A stretch of 64,000 bases of DNA from assembly GCF_900129375.1 (NCBI RefSeq), contig NZ_FQVN01000001.1:186001-250000 (forward strand), written 5' to 3'. Of this stretch, positions 1 through 7,800 are shown piece after piece. The position numbers and the translations under genes are program-made. The stretch's first letter is position 1. Every line of letters starts with the position of its first letter. The notes beneath the pieces are model-generated. The model was not told the origin of the DNA. It did no database searches and saw nothing but the letters and a program-made list of their open reading frames with translations. This DNA is from Streptoalloteichus hindustanus. Its GTDB lineage: Bacteria > Actinomycetota > Actinomycetes > Mycobacteriales > Pseudonocardiaceae.

Positions 1-2
1 TC

Positions 3-977
3 CACAGTGCACTGTCCCTAGTGGACAGTGTGGACCCGGGGACCCGCCGGAGCGCCGCGCTGCTGTGGACCTCGGCGGCCCTCTGGCTGGAGCCGGTGCG
101 CACGACCCTCAACTACGGCCAGGTCAACCTGTTCCTGGCGGCTTCGGTGTGGACGGCCCTGACCCGGCGGGGCGCGGCGCTGCCGGGCGCCGCCGTCGGC
201 CTGGCCGCCGCCGTCAAGCTCACGCCGGCCGTGGCCGGGTTGTGCCTGGTGGCGACCCGGCGGTGGCACGCGGCGGCCTGGTCGTTGGCGACCTTCGCGG
301 CCACCGTCGCTCTGGGGTGGTTGGCGGCGCCCGAAGAGTCCCGGCGGTTCTGGTTCCAACTGCTCGGGGACGCCGGCCGGGTGGGGCCGGTCGGCTCGGC
401 GATCAACCAGTCGCTGCGGGGCGCGCTGTCCCGCTCGCTCGGCGCCGACGTCGGGTGGTCGCTTCCGTGGTGGGGTGCCGTTCTCGCGGTCGGCGCGCTC
501 GCCGCGGTCGCGGCGCGGGCCGCCCTGCGCCGCGACGACCCGGTGGCCGTCGTGCTCGCGGTCCAGTTGTTCGGTCTGCTGGCCTCACCGGTCTCCTGGA
601 GCCACCACTGGGTGTGGGTGGTGCCGGCGTTGGTCTGGCTGACCAGCGCGCCCACCCGGAGCGCGGTCAGGGGTGCGGGGCCGGTCGCCGGGGCGTGGCT
701 GCTCGCCAGCGCCGGTTACGTGGTCTCCTGGCTGCTGGTCGCCCAGCCCTCGATCTGGGAGATCCCCCGGCCGTGGCCGCTGTCCGCGCTGGGCTGGGCC
801 TACCCGGCCTGCGCGGTGCTCACCCTGGTCGTCATGGCGACGACCAGGCGCGGAGACCGCCACCGCGCCCGGGCGGCGGAGGGGACGACAGGAGTCAGGC
901 GGGGAGCCGCCGGGCCCTCGTCCGACAGCTCCCCACCCGTTTCCGAGGGTCCGGCCGGGGGCGCGTCGCCCAGTTGA
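3..977 (+). CDS. GT87-family polyprenyl-phosphate mannosyltransferase, 5' end cut by the window
   Basis: The reading frame is open to the left edge, so the start lies outside; 324 codons are visible. The visible part is a run of hydrophobic helices with short charged loops. The segment RTTLNYGQVNLFLAA, the VKLTPA element and the helix holding SHHWVWVVPAL are typical of the GT87 (DUF2029) family, integral membrane enzymes that move mannose from polyprenyl-phosphomannose to cell-envelope glycolipids (PimE-like). The last 50 residues are a polar, Ser/Pro/Gly-rich cytoplasmic tail. It converges on the CAP lipoprotein gene, with a strong hairpin between them. The family call is firm; the acceptor glycolipid is unknown. 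Confidence 0.75.
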   Translation, partial: HSALSLVDSVDPGTRRSAALLWTSAALWLEPVRTTLNYGQVNLFLAASVWTALTRRGAALPGAAVGLAAAVKLTPAVAGLCLVATRRWHAAAWSLATFAATVALGWLAAPEESRRFWFQLLGDAGRVGPVGSAINQSLRGALSRSLGADVGWSLPWWGAVLAVGALAAVAARAALRRDDPVAVVLAVQLFGLLASPVSWSHHWVWVVPALVWLTSAPTRSAVRGAGPVAGAWLLASAGYVVSWLLVAQPSIWEIPRPWPLSALGWAYPACAVLTLVVMATTRRGDRHRARAAEGTTGVRRGAAGPSSDSSPPVSEGPAGGASPS

Positions 978-1003
978 CGGCGACGCCCTCGCGGAACCGG
1001 ACC

Positions 1004-1044
1004 GGCGTTCCGCCGAGCGCTGGGAGCGCGCTCGGCGGAACGCC
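1004..1044. terminator. 17-bp-stem hairpin between convergent genes
   Basis: Perfect inverted repeat, arms 1004-1020 and 1028-1044 with a 7-nt loop, lying between two genes that end toward each other (977 and 1087). No T-tract follows, as is usual in high-GC actinobacteria. It probably serves both transcripts. Confidence 0.7.
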
Positions 1045-1086
1045 CACCGGATCACCGCCCAGGTCGGGGGTGACGGGGGCAGGGGT

Positions 1087-1884
1087 TCACCACCCGAAGT
1101 TCTGGGTCCAGTAGATCCGGTAGCTCCCGCCGCGCGCCATGCCGACGCCCAGCGCCCTGAGGTCGCAGTTGAGGATGTTCGCCCGGTGGCCGGGCGAGTT
1201 CATCCAGCCCCGCACCACCGCCTCCGGCGTGGTCTGGCCGGCGGAGATGTTCTCCGCGCCCGGGTTGGGGTAGCCGGCGGCCCGGATGCGGTCCGCGAAG
1301 CTCCTCCCGTCGAGGGAGCGGTGGTCGAAGTAGTTCTGGGCCGCCATGTCGGCGCTGTGCCCCCTGGCCGAGGCGTTGAGCCGGTTGTCGATCCGCAGCG
1401 CCGGGCAGCCGGCCCGGTCCCGCTCCCCGTTGGTCAGCTCGGCGACCCGGCGCTCCTCCTCGCTCATCTCGGGATTCGCCGGCGCGGGTCGCGACGAGGA
1501 GACGGGTGGTCGCGGGCGGGTGGTCCCCGGCGCGGCGGTCGTGGCCGGACCGGAGGGGGACGTGGCGCCGGCCGACGGCGTGGCCGGGGTCGAGGCCGTG
1601 CTCGACGGTGTCGACGACGTGGCGCTCGCGCTGTCGCTCGGCGCGGGGGTGCTCGACCCCGGGGTCGTCGACGACGGCGCGAAGGTCGAGGAGAGGGCCA
1701 CCGGCGCCGGAGCGCTGACCGCCGGATCGACGGCGGAGCCGGCGCCGCCGCCCACCGTCGGGGACGTCGGGTCGCAGGCGGCGGTCACCAGCACCAGGCC
1801 GGCCACCAGCGCGCCGAAGGCGACCCGCCGGGGGCCGGTGAGCCGGGTCGCGCGCACGCCGGGAAGAACTCGGTATCGCAGCAC
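1087..1884 (-). CDS. CAP (SCP/PR-1) domain lipoprotein
   Basis: The 265-residue protein has an N-terminal lipoprotein signal (hydrophobic stretch ending LVTAAC, lipid Cys near residue 37). A Ser/Thr/Pro-rich linker of about 90 residues follows, then a C-terminal CAP domain with the hallmarks LTNGERDRAGCPAL, HSADMAAQNYFDH, GENIS and GHRANIL. CAP proteins are secreted and often bind lipid or cell-wall ligands; the ligand here is unknown. I chose GTG 1884 because AAAGGA sits 7-9 nt upstream and codon use upstream of it is poor; a longer frame reaches 1962. The linker would hold the domain away from the membrane. Confidence 0.8.
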   Translation of the reverse strand: MLRYRVLPGVRATRLTGPRRVAFGALVAGLVLVTAACDPTSPTVGGGAGSAVDPAVSAPAPVALSSTFAPSSTTPGSSTPAPSDSASATSSTPSSTASTPATPSAGATSPSGPATTAAPGTTRPRPPVSSSRPAPANPEMSEEERRVAELTNGERDRAGCPALRIDNRLNASARGHSADMAAQNYFDHRSLDGRSFADRIRAAGYPNPGAENISAGQTTPEAVVRGWMNSPGHRANILNCDLRALGVGMARGGSYRIYWTQNFGW

Positions 1885-2113
1885 GAGGTCGTCCTTTGTC
1901 GCGTCGGGTTCTCGGGAGTTCCGCGCGCCTTTTCCCTGGTGCCGGCGCATGTGCGCGCGCACCGGTGTCCGCCCGGCCCACCCCCGTTGGCCGGCGAATG
2001 ACGACGCCCGCGGAACCCGTCGAGGACGTTAGCGACGAAAAATGCCGGGCACGACCACGGGAAAGTTATTTATGGTGCATTTAAGGAAACGCTGAGCCGG
2101 CGGTAAGGCGAGA

Positions 2114-3430
2114 TCATTCGGCGGAGCGGTCAGGCTCGGGCTCCCGGGCGCCGGCGATCCCGAGCACCAGTCGGAACCGCGCTCCGCCGAGCGGGCCGCG
2201 CTCGACGTGCAGGGCGCCACCGGTGCTCCGCGCGAGCCGGTCGACGATGTCCAGCCCCAGTCCGGTGGAGCCGCGCCCGCTCGCGCCCCGGCGCACGGCC
2301 GCCCTCGGGTCGCGGACCCCGGGCCCGGCGTCGTCGACGGCGATGGTCACCGCGGTCGGCTCGGCGCGCAGGGTGACGGCGAAGGCCACCCCGTGCGGCG
2401 TGTGCCGGAAGATGTTGCTCAGCAGGGCGTCGGTCGCGGCCGCGAGGTCGGCACGGGCGACCGGGACGGTCACCGGGCGGTCCACGCCCCGCAGCCGCCA
2501 CATCCGCTCCTGGTCCTCGGCCAGCGCCGACCAGAACGTCAGCCGGTCGCGCAGCAGCGCGGCCACGTCGCAGCCCTCGCCGGCCCGCTCGGCGAGGCCG
2601 CCCCGCGCGGTGCGGATGATCTCGTTGACCTCGAACTCCAGCGCGTACACCGACTGCCGGATCTGGTCGGCCCTCGGATCCCCGCCGAAGGACTCGGCGT
2701 CGAGCAGCAACGCGGTCAGCGGGGTGCGCAGCCGGTGCGACAGGTCGGCGACGAACTCGCGCTCCGCCCGCAGCAGGGTGGCCACCCGCTCGGCCATCGC
2801 GTTGAACGAGGCGGCCACCTGGGTCAGCTCCCTCGGCCCGTCGACGCTCACCCTGACCTCGGTGTTCCCGCTGCCGACCTCCTTCGCGCCGGCCGCGAGT
2901 GTGCCGACCGCGCGGACCATCCGGGAGCCCAGCCGGTCGGCGACGAACACCGAGCAGGCGACCAGCCCGAGGGCCACGCAGGACAGCACGAGCCACGCCG
3001 TGGCCACTCCCCTGGTCAGCTCGGCCTCCGGCACGAACGCCTCCACCACGGCCGTGCCGCTCTGGCCCAGCACGATCGGCTGGAGCACCACCTGGCCGCC
3101 CGGCACGGCCGCGGTGAACGAGCGCCCCTCCGCCGAGGCGACGGTGACCTGGTGGGACGGCACCCGGCTGGCGCCAAGCACGGTGTCGCCCGGCAGGTGC
3201 ACGACGAGCCGGCCCGCCGAGCCCATCGGGGTGCTCGCCACCGCGCGCCGGAGCTGGGCGGCGTCGGTGGTGATCACCAGCACCGGCGCGAGCGCGCTGG
3301 CCTGCCGCTCGGCCTCGGACAGCGCGCGGTCGCTGGCCAGCTCGCCCACCACGAAGCCCAGCGGCAGCAGGAAGGCCAGCGCGACCATCGAGGTGACGGC
3401 GAGCGCGAGGGTGGCCAGGCTCCGCCTCAC
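2114..3430 (-). CDS. Sensor histidine kinase, OmpR-associated type
   Basis: A 438-residue membrane kinase. TM1 is at residues 6-30, an extracytoplasmic sensor at about 31-140, TM2 at 141-165, then HAMP, HisKA with the phospho-acceptor H232 in LSHRLRTPLTA, and an HATPase domain with N box (DALLSNIFRHTP), G1 (DDAGPGV) and G2 (GSTGLGLDIV). The H box reads His-Arg rather than His-Glu, a variant seen in some actinobacterial kinases. It starts with GTG at 3430, overlapping by four bases the 33-codon ORF that separates it from the regulator gene. Signal unknown; the partner is almost certainly the adjacent regulator. Confidence 0.88.
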   Translation of the reverse strand: MRRSLATLALAVTSMVALAFLLPLGFVVGELASDRALSEAERQASALAPVLVITTDAAQLRRAVASTPMGSAGRLVVHLPGDTVLGASRVPSHQVTVASAEGRSFTAAVPGGQVVLQPIVLGQSGTAVVEAFVPEAELTRGVATAWLVLSCVALGLVACSVFVADRLGSRMVRAVGTLAAGAKEVGSGNTEVRVSVDGPRELTQVAASFNAMAERVATLLRAEREFVADLSHRLRTPLTALLLDAESFGGDPRADQIRQSVYALEFEVNEIIRTARGGLAERAGEGCDVAALLRDRLTFWSALAEDQERMWRLRGVDRPVTVPVARADLAAATDALLSNIFRHTPHGVAFAVTLRAEPTAVTIAVDDAGPGVRDPRAAVRRGASGRGSTGLGLDIVDRLARSTGGALHVERGPLGGARFRLVLGIAGAREPEPDRSAE

Positions 3431-3528
3431 GCCGGCCCCCGGGCAGTGCTCACCTGGGCGATGGTCCCCAGGGCAGCGCTCAGCAGGGCGGTGCTCACCA
3501 GGACGGTCGACATCGGGGCGGTCGTCAC
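3427..3528 (-). CDS. Candidate 33-residue hydrophobic peptide bridging response regulator and kinase
   Basis: A GTG-initiated frame of 33 codons plus stop. Its GTG (3528-3526) overlaps the regulator's TGA (3527-3525) as GTGA, and its TGA (3429-3427) overlaps the kinase's GTG (3430-3428), again as GTGA, so it is arranged for translational coupling on both sides. The product is uncharged in the middle (STVLVSTALLSAALGTIAQV) and could be one short membrane helix. It lies inside six imperfect 15-bp tandem repeats that give a five-residue periodicity. 31 of 33 third positions are G or C. It could be a true micropeptide, or a repeat-expanded spacer that merely keeps ribosomes moving into the kinase gene. 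No homologue recognised. Confidence 0.35.
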   Translation of the reverse strand: MTTAPMSTVLVSTALLSAALGTIAQVSTARGPA

Positions 3529-3530
3529 CG
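3441..3530. repeat. Six imperfect 15-bp tandem repeats
   Basis: Consecutive 15-base units begin at 3441, 3456, 3471, 3486, 3501 and 3516, each starting GGGC or GGAC; a typical unit is GGGCGGTGCTCACCA. The unit length is a multiple of three, so expansion or loss would preserve the coupled frame 3528-3427. Confidence 0.75.
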
Positions 3531-4205
3531 GGGAGCCACCAGCTTCACGCCCACGCCCCGCACGGTGTGCAGGTAGCGGGGCCGGGCCGCGCGCTCCCCG
3601 AGCTTGCGCCGCAGCCAGGACAGGTGGACGTCCAGGGTCTGGTCGTCCTGGCCGGCGGGCAGCCGCCACACCTCGGTGAGCAGGGTGGCGCGCTCCACCA
3701 CCTGACCGGCCCTGGCCGCGAGGTAGGCGAGCAGGTCGAACTCCTTGCGGGTCAGGCTCAGCGGCCGGCCGTCCAACTCGGCCTCCCGGCGCCGGACGTC
3801 CACCCGCAGGCCGCCCACCTCGATCGGCCCCGGCTCCCGCGCCGGCCGGGCGCGCCGCAGCACGGCGGACAGCCGCGCGGCCAGGTGCTCGCTGGAGAAC
3901 GGCTTGACCACGTAGTCGTCGGCGCCGGCGTTGAGCAGCCGGACGATCTCGGCCTCGTCGTCGCGGGCCGTGGCCACCACGACCGGGACGTCGCACACCC
4001 CGCGGATCATGCGCAGCGCGTCGCTGCCGTCCAGGTCGGGCAGGCCGAGGTCGAGCACGACGAGGTCGGGTCGGTGCGTGGTCACCGCGCGCAGGGCGTC
4101 CAGGGCGGTGCCGACCGGCACGACGACGTGACCGTGCTCCCGCAGCGCCCGCTGCACGGCGGCGCGCACCACCACGTCGTCTTCGACCAGGAGAATCGCG
4201 GGCAC
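3525..4205 (-). CDS. OmpR/PhoB-family response regulator
   Basis: 226 residues. The receiver domain (about 1-115) has the acidic pair D9-D10, phospho-acceptor D52 in VVLDLGLPDLDG, the Thr/Ala switch in VVATARDD and the conserved Lys in VVKPFSS. The C-terminal winged helix (about 130-226) has LTRKEFDLLAYLA and the recognition helix DVHLSWLRRKLGE, ending with YLHTVRGVGVKL. It should bind direct repeats as a dimer when phosphorylated by the kinase encoded just downstream. It is the first gene of the unit and is divergent from a secreted-protein gene, a likely target. Confidence 0.9.
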   Translation of the reverse strand: MPAILLVEDDVVVRAAVQRALREHGHVVVPVGTALDALRAVTTHRPDLVVLDLGLPDLDGSDALRMIRGVCDVPVVVATARDDEAEIVRLLNAGADDYVVKPFSSEHLAARLSAVLRRARPAREPGPIEVGGLRVDVRRREAELDGRPLSLTRKEFDLLAYLAARAGQVVERATLLTEVWRLPAGQDDQTLDVHLSWLRRKLGERAARPRYLHTVRGVGVKLVAPR

Positions 4206-4493
4206 CCCCGTACGCTACTTCGCGTCGCGGCGGCGGGGCCAGATCGTCCTTTCCCCGGCGACCTCCGTGAATTGACATCGGCAAATATCCGTCGCCCCTT
4301 CTCCGGGACACCGGAGATTCCCCGTTCAGGAACGGGCGCGGAACGGAGCAGCCGCTGATCCCGAAATAACGGACGGTATCGGGGCAGCGGGGACGGAGCG
4401 TGGTCGAATACGCTCGTGCCCGGCCGTCGGCTCCCGGTACCGGCGGTGTTCGCCACACGTCGTCCGAGGCTTCGGACCGGCGGATGGGGGTGG

Positions 4494-5072
4494 GTGCGGG
4501 TGCGCGTCCGGTACGTCGCGGCGTGGCTCACGGTGACCGCGTGCGCCGTCGCCCTGTCCTGGCTGGGCGTGCGCTCGGTCTTCGGCGTCACCCTCCCGCA
4601 GCGCTTCGACCTGCACGCCGGACTCGCGGCGCCCACGCACACCGTGGTGCTCGCCACGCCCGAGGCGCCCACGTCGTCACCCCCGCCCAGTCCCACGCCG
4701 ACGGCCACAGCCACCCCCGCCGCCCACACCACCACCGCGGCCCCGACCACGAGCAGCGCACGCCGGACGACGACCGAACGCACCACGCCCGCGCCGCCCC
4801 CGCTCCCGCACGAGGGGACGTGGGTGTGGGAGGGCGGTCGCCCGGTCTACCTGCGGAGCTTCCGGCTGCACGGCGGCGACGCCGGCGTCCGGTTCGGCGA
4901 GGGCGGGGTCGACGCGGTCTCGGCGACCCCGGGCAAGGGCTACTCCGCCCAGGTCGAGCGGCAGCGGCCGGATCTGGTCGTCATCACCTTCCGCTCGGCG
5001 GGCGGCACGTCCCGGCTGGAGGCCACCTGGACGGGTGGCCCCTACTGGCGGGTGACCGAGACCGCCGGGTGA
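4494..5072 (+). CDS. Membrane-anchored or secreted protein of unknown function
   Basis: About 192 residues from GTG 4494 (GTG 4500 and an upstream start at 4416 are alternatives; G-rich sequence just upstream of 4494 could serve as ribosome site). An N-terminal hydrophobic segment (RYVAAWLTVTACAVALSWLG) is followed by a Pro/Thr/Ser-rich region of about 60 residues. A C-terminal domain of about 85 residues starts near GTWVWEGGRPVYLRSF and looks beta-rich. I do not recognise the domain. The gene is divergent from the OmpR-type regulator about 290 bp away, so it may be controlled by that system (inference). A very strong hairpin follows it. Confidence 0.6.
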   Translation: MRVRVRYVAAWLTVTACAVALSWLGVRSVFGVTLPQRFDLHAGLAAPTHTVVLATPEAPTSSPPPSPTPTATATPAAHTTTAAPTTSSARRTTTERTTPAPPPLPHEGTWVWEGGRPVYLRSFRLHGGDAGVRFGEGGVDAVSATPGKGYSAQVERQRPDLVVITFRSAGGTSRLEATWTGGPYWRVTETAG

Positions 5073-5094
5073 GCCCGCCACCTCCCCGAACGCG

Positions 5095-5131
5095 GGCCGC
5101 CCGCCCGGTTCGGTGAACCGGGCGGGCGGCC
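5095..5131. terminator. 17-bp-stem bidirectional terminator hairpin
   Basis: Arms 5095-5111 and 5115-5131 are perfectly complementary with a 3-nt loop. It lies in the 85-bp gap between convergent genes ending at 5072 and 5158. Confidence 0.8.
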
Positions 5132-5157
5132 GGAAGGCGCGACGGTCGTGCTGCCGC

Positions 5158-6720
5158 TCACTTGTGCGCGCTGTGCGCGCTGTGCAGCGTCTCGTGGGTC
5201 GCGCGGATCTTGTCGGCCGACTTCGGCTTGGCCGGCAGGGCCGCCGTGGTGTCGCCCGCGGCCGCCGCCGCGAACTGGCCGGCGGCGAGGGCCGCGCTGG
5301 CCGCCACCCCGCTCTGCGCGCCCACCTGGGGCTTACCCTTGGTGAACAACCAGGTCTCGAAGAGCTTCCCGAGCTTCTTGCCGGAGATCTTCTCGGCGTG
5401 CGCGATGAACTCCTCGATCGTGCCGTTCTGGTACTTCTTCTGGGCGACCCAGCTCTTGATGGTCGAGAAGAACGCCTGGTCGCCCACCTCGGTGCGCAGC
5501 GCGTGCAGCGTCATCGCCCCGCGGTCGTACACCGCGTTGTGGAAGACCTGCTTCGAGCCCGGGTCACCGGGCAGGACCTGCCAGAACGGGTCGTCGGCCG
5601 GGCGACGGCCGTACTCGTAGTCGAACAGCTGCTGCGCGGTGCCCTCGCCCTTGGCCTCCGACCACAGCCACTCGGAGTAGGTGGCGAAGCCCTCGTTCAG
5701 CCAGACGTTGCGCCAGGTCTGCACCGACACCGAGTCGCCGAACCACTGGTGGGCGTTCTCGTGCACGACCACGTACATGTTGGCGCCGTTGCGGAAGAAC
5801 GCCGGGCTGTAGGTCGGCCGGGTCTGGTTCTCCAGCGCGAAGCCCAGCCCCTCCTTCGGCACGACGCCGCCCTGCGCCTCGAACGGGTAGTCGCCGTACA
5901 GGCCGACCAGGAACTCGACCGCCTCCGGCGTGCGCTCGATGCTCGCCTTGGCCGCGCCCTCGATCTCGCCGAGGCCCTCGGAGTAGGCGGTGACGAACGG
6001 CTGCCCGTTGTACCCGGTCTTGGTGTTGATCTCGTACTGGCCGACCGCCAGGAAGGCCAGGTAGGTGGCCATCGGCTTGGTGCTCCGCCAGTTCCAGCGC
6101 GTCCAGCCGTACTTGGTGGGGTTGCTCTTGAGCACGCCGTTGGACAGCACCTCGGTGCCCTCCGGCACCGCGACGGAGATGTCGAACGTGGCCTTGTCCG
6201 TCGGGTGGTCGTTGCCCGGGAACCACCACGACGAGATGTGCGGCTCGTCGATCGCCACCGCGCCGTCGGAGGTCCTGCGCCACGCGGTCGTGCCGTCGAC
6301 CTTCACGTTCGACGGGGTGTCGGCGTAGTCGACGACGATCGTCAGCAGGCTGCCGCGCCGCAGCGTGGTGGCCGGCGTGACCTGCAACTCCTTGCCCTGC
6401 TGGGTGAAGGTCCGCACCGGGGTGCCGTTGACCCGAATGGAGTTGACCTTGAGCGCGAAGTCCAGGTTGAACCGGGTGAGGTCCTGCGTCGGCTTCGCCA
6501 CGATGGTCGTCGTGCCCTCAAGCCGGTCGTCCGAGGGCTGGTACTTCAGGCGGATGTCGTAGTGGGCGACGTCGTACCCGCCGTTGCCGTCGGTGGGGAA
6601 GTACGGGTCCCCGACGCCCGCCGAGCCCGGCCCCTCGGTCCCAGCGCCCGCCGGCAACGCCAGCAGGGCGAGTGCGCAGGTCGCCGCGGCGGCGACGCGA
6701 AGGGTGTTTCTCACGGCCAC
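5158..6720 (-). CDS. Secreted M1-family zinc metallopeptidase
   Basis: 520 residues with a Sec signal peptide (VAAAATCALALLALPAGAG). The N-terminal part is the M1 beta-sandwich (NGGYDVAHYDIRLKYQP). The catalytic zinc site HENAHQWFG lies near residue 317, with the third ligand in NEGFATYSEWLW about 19 residues later, the HExxH-x18-E pattern. The substrate-anchoring GAMEN element is replaced by ALEN (GFALENQTR), common in actinobacterial secreted members. At about 520 residues it lacks the large C-terminal helical domain of aminopeptidase N. It probably trims extracellular peptides. The start sits just before the signal peptide. Confidence 0.88.
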   Translation of the reverse strand: MAVRNTLRVAAAATCALALLALPAGAGTEGPGSAGVGDPYFPTDGNGGYDVAHYDIRLKYQPSDDRLEGTTTIVAKPTQDLTRFNLDFALKVNSIRVNGTPVRTFTQQGKELQVTPATTLRRGSLLTIVVDYADTPSNVKVDGTTAWRRTSDGAVAIDEPHISSWWFPGNDHPTDKATFDISVAVPEGTEVLSNGVLKSNPTKYGWTRWNWRSTKPMATYLAFLAVGQYEINTKTGYNGQPFVTAYSEGLGEIEGAAKASIERTPEAVEFLVGLYGDYPFEAQGGVVPKEGLGFALENQTRPTYSPAFFRNGANMYVVVHENAHQWFGDSVSVQTWRNVWLNEGFATYSEWLWSEAKGEGTAQQLFDYEYGRRPADDPFWQVLPGDPGSKQVFHNAVYDRGAMTLHALRTEVGDQAFFSTIKSWVAQKKYQNGTIEEFIAHAEKISGKKLGKLFETWLFTKGKPQVGAQSGVAASAALAAGQFAAAAAGDTTAALPAKPKSADKIRATHETLHSAHSAHK

Positions 6721-7060
6721 GTGCTGAACCTCCCAGTCAGCCGAATGCGTGCGGCCGAACGTATCGAGGCCCCTCCCCGGCCGCCACCCTCCGTACGTTG
6801 GGGGTCACGGCGTGGAACGGCGCTGGTCAACGCCGGTGTCGGCACCCGGCCCGGAGCCGTCGGCGGACGTGCACCCGTCGGAGGTTGCGCTCGGAGCGAC
6901 CGGCCGACGAGCCACTTCACCCCGTTTCTTGCGCAGCGTAGGACAACGTGACCCACGGTGACGAAACGGCAGAGTCGCAGTCGAGCGCGGTCGCCGCCAG
7001 CCCCACCCGTCCGGGCGACCGGACCGCGGGGACGGGACAGCACACGTCTCCCGTCGGTCG
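6721..7060. other. Intergenic stretch with no supported gene
   Basis: 340 bp upstream of the M1 peptidase gene. It should hold that gene's promoter, but no clear -10/-35 pair, hairpin or repeat is visible, and the open frames here have poor codon use. Confidence 0.5.
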
Positions 7061-7435
7061 TCAACGCTGCTCGGTGAAACCCTCCGGCACGGGCGCGACG
7101 AGCTTCTCCAGGTTGTCCGGCGTCGGCTTCAGCCACTCCAGGTCCGACGGGCGTTCCCACCCACCGCCCTGCTGGCGCTCCCCGCGCACCGGCAGACAGG
7201 TCTCCCGGTCCACTCAGAACCCGATCGGGGGAGCGGCCTTCTGCTGGAGGTCACCGGCCTCCGGCGCGCCACCACCGGGTGTCAGAGCGACCAGACCGAC
7301 GACGAGCGCGATCGCGACCGGCGCTGCGGTCAGGACGGCACGCCGGGCCGCGATGCGCCGGGCGTAGCGCCGGCCCACCGTCGGCAACAGGGTGGGGGCA
7401 CGTACGCGTCGGGCTGCTCCCTGACCCGATGCCAC
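7061..7435 (-). pseudogene. Broken membrane-protein gene with an in-frame TGA, downstream of a sigma-factor remnant
   Basis: The minus-strand frame encodes a basic segment, one membrane helix (LTAAPVAIALVVGLVAL) and then PPIGF followed by TGA at 7216-7214. Reading continues in the same frame for 50 more codons, from VDRETCLPV to PVPEGFTEQR, with coding-like codon use, before TGA at 7063-7061. This looks like one protein interrupted by a nonsense mutation. Its 5' part is fused out of frame to the sigma-factor fragment, suggesting a deletion took the start. SigE-family sigma genes are often followed by a single-helix membrane protein gene; that comparison is from memory. Confidence 0.55.
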
Positions 7436-7566
7436 CGCATCGCGGTCCGCAGCAACGCGGTCTGGAGCAGGTCCTCCGCGTGCCCGCGGTCGTTGACCAG
7501 CAGGAAGGCCAGGCGGAGGAGCCCGGCCGACCGCGCGGTGACGAACTCCTCGAAGTCGGCGTCCAA
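7399..7566 (-). pseudogene. N-terminal fragment of a SigE-family (ECF-like) sigma factor
   Basis: About 56 codons from TTG 7566 match sigma region 2 of the SigE family: DFEEFVTARSAGLLRLAF, NDRGHAEDLLQTALLR, and the RNA-polymerase-binding end MRWHRVREQPDAYV. After DAYV the sequence departs at once from the family (PPPCCRR) and runs out of frame through the next gene. Intact members are about 170 residues with region 4 for -35 recognition, which is absent here. A deletion junction near 7399 is the simplest explanation. Not expected to be functional. Confidence 0.65.
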
Positions 7567-7800
7567 CCGCCTGCCGACATGTCGTCCGAAGAACACAGCC
7601 TGGATGAACGCCGTCCCGCCGGGGGCGGTTGTCGTGCCCGCCGAAGAAGTGGGACGAGGAGGAGTGACAAGCGTCTCGGCGGGGGCCGCCACCCGTGGAT
7701 CCACGAGGTGACAGCGGCCGCCGCCCTCACGTCGCTCCCGGCGCCTCTGATCGGACTTCGGGCGGTCGGACGAGGCGCGCGGCCCCGGTCACGCCGGTGT

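Noticed and set aside
1-30. Inverted repeat at the left window edge (arms 10-17 and 23-30)
   Set aside because: It lies inside the GT87 coding sequence and looks incidental.
4272-4277. TTGACA as a -35 for the secreted-protein gene at 4494
   Set aside because: No -10-like hexamer at 16-19 bases; the TTGACA at 58832 fails in the same way.
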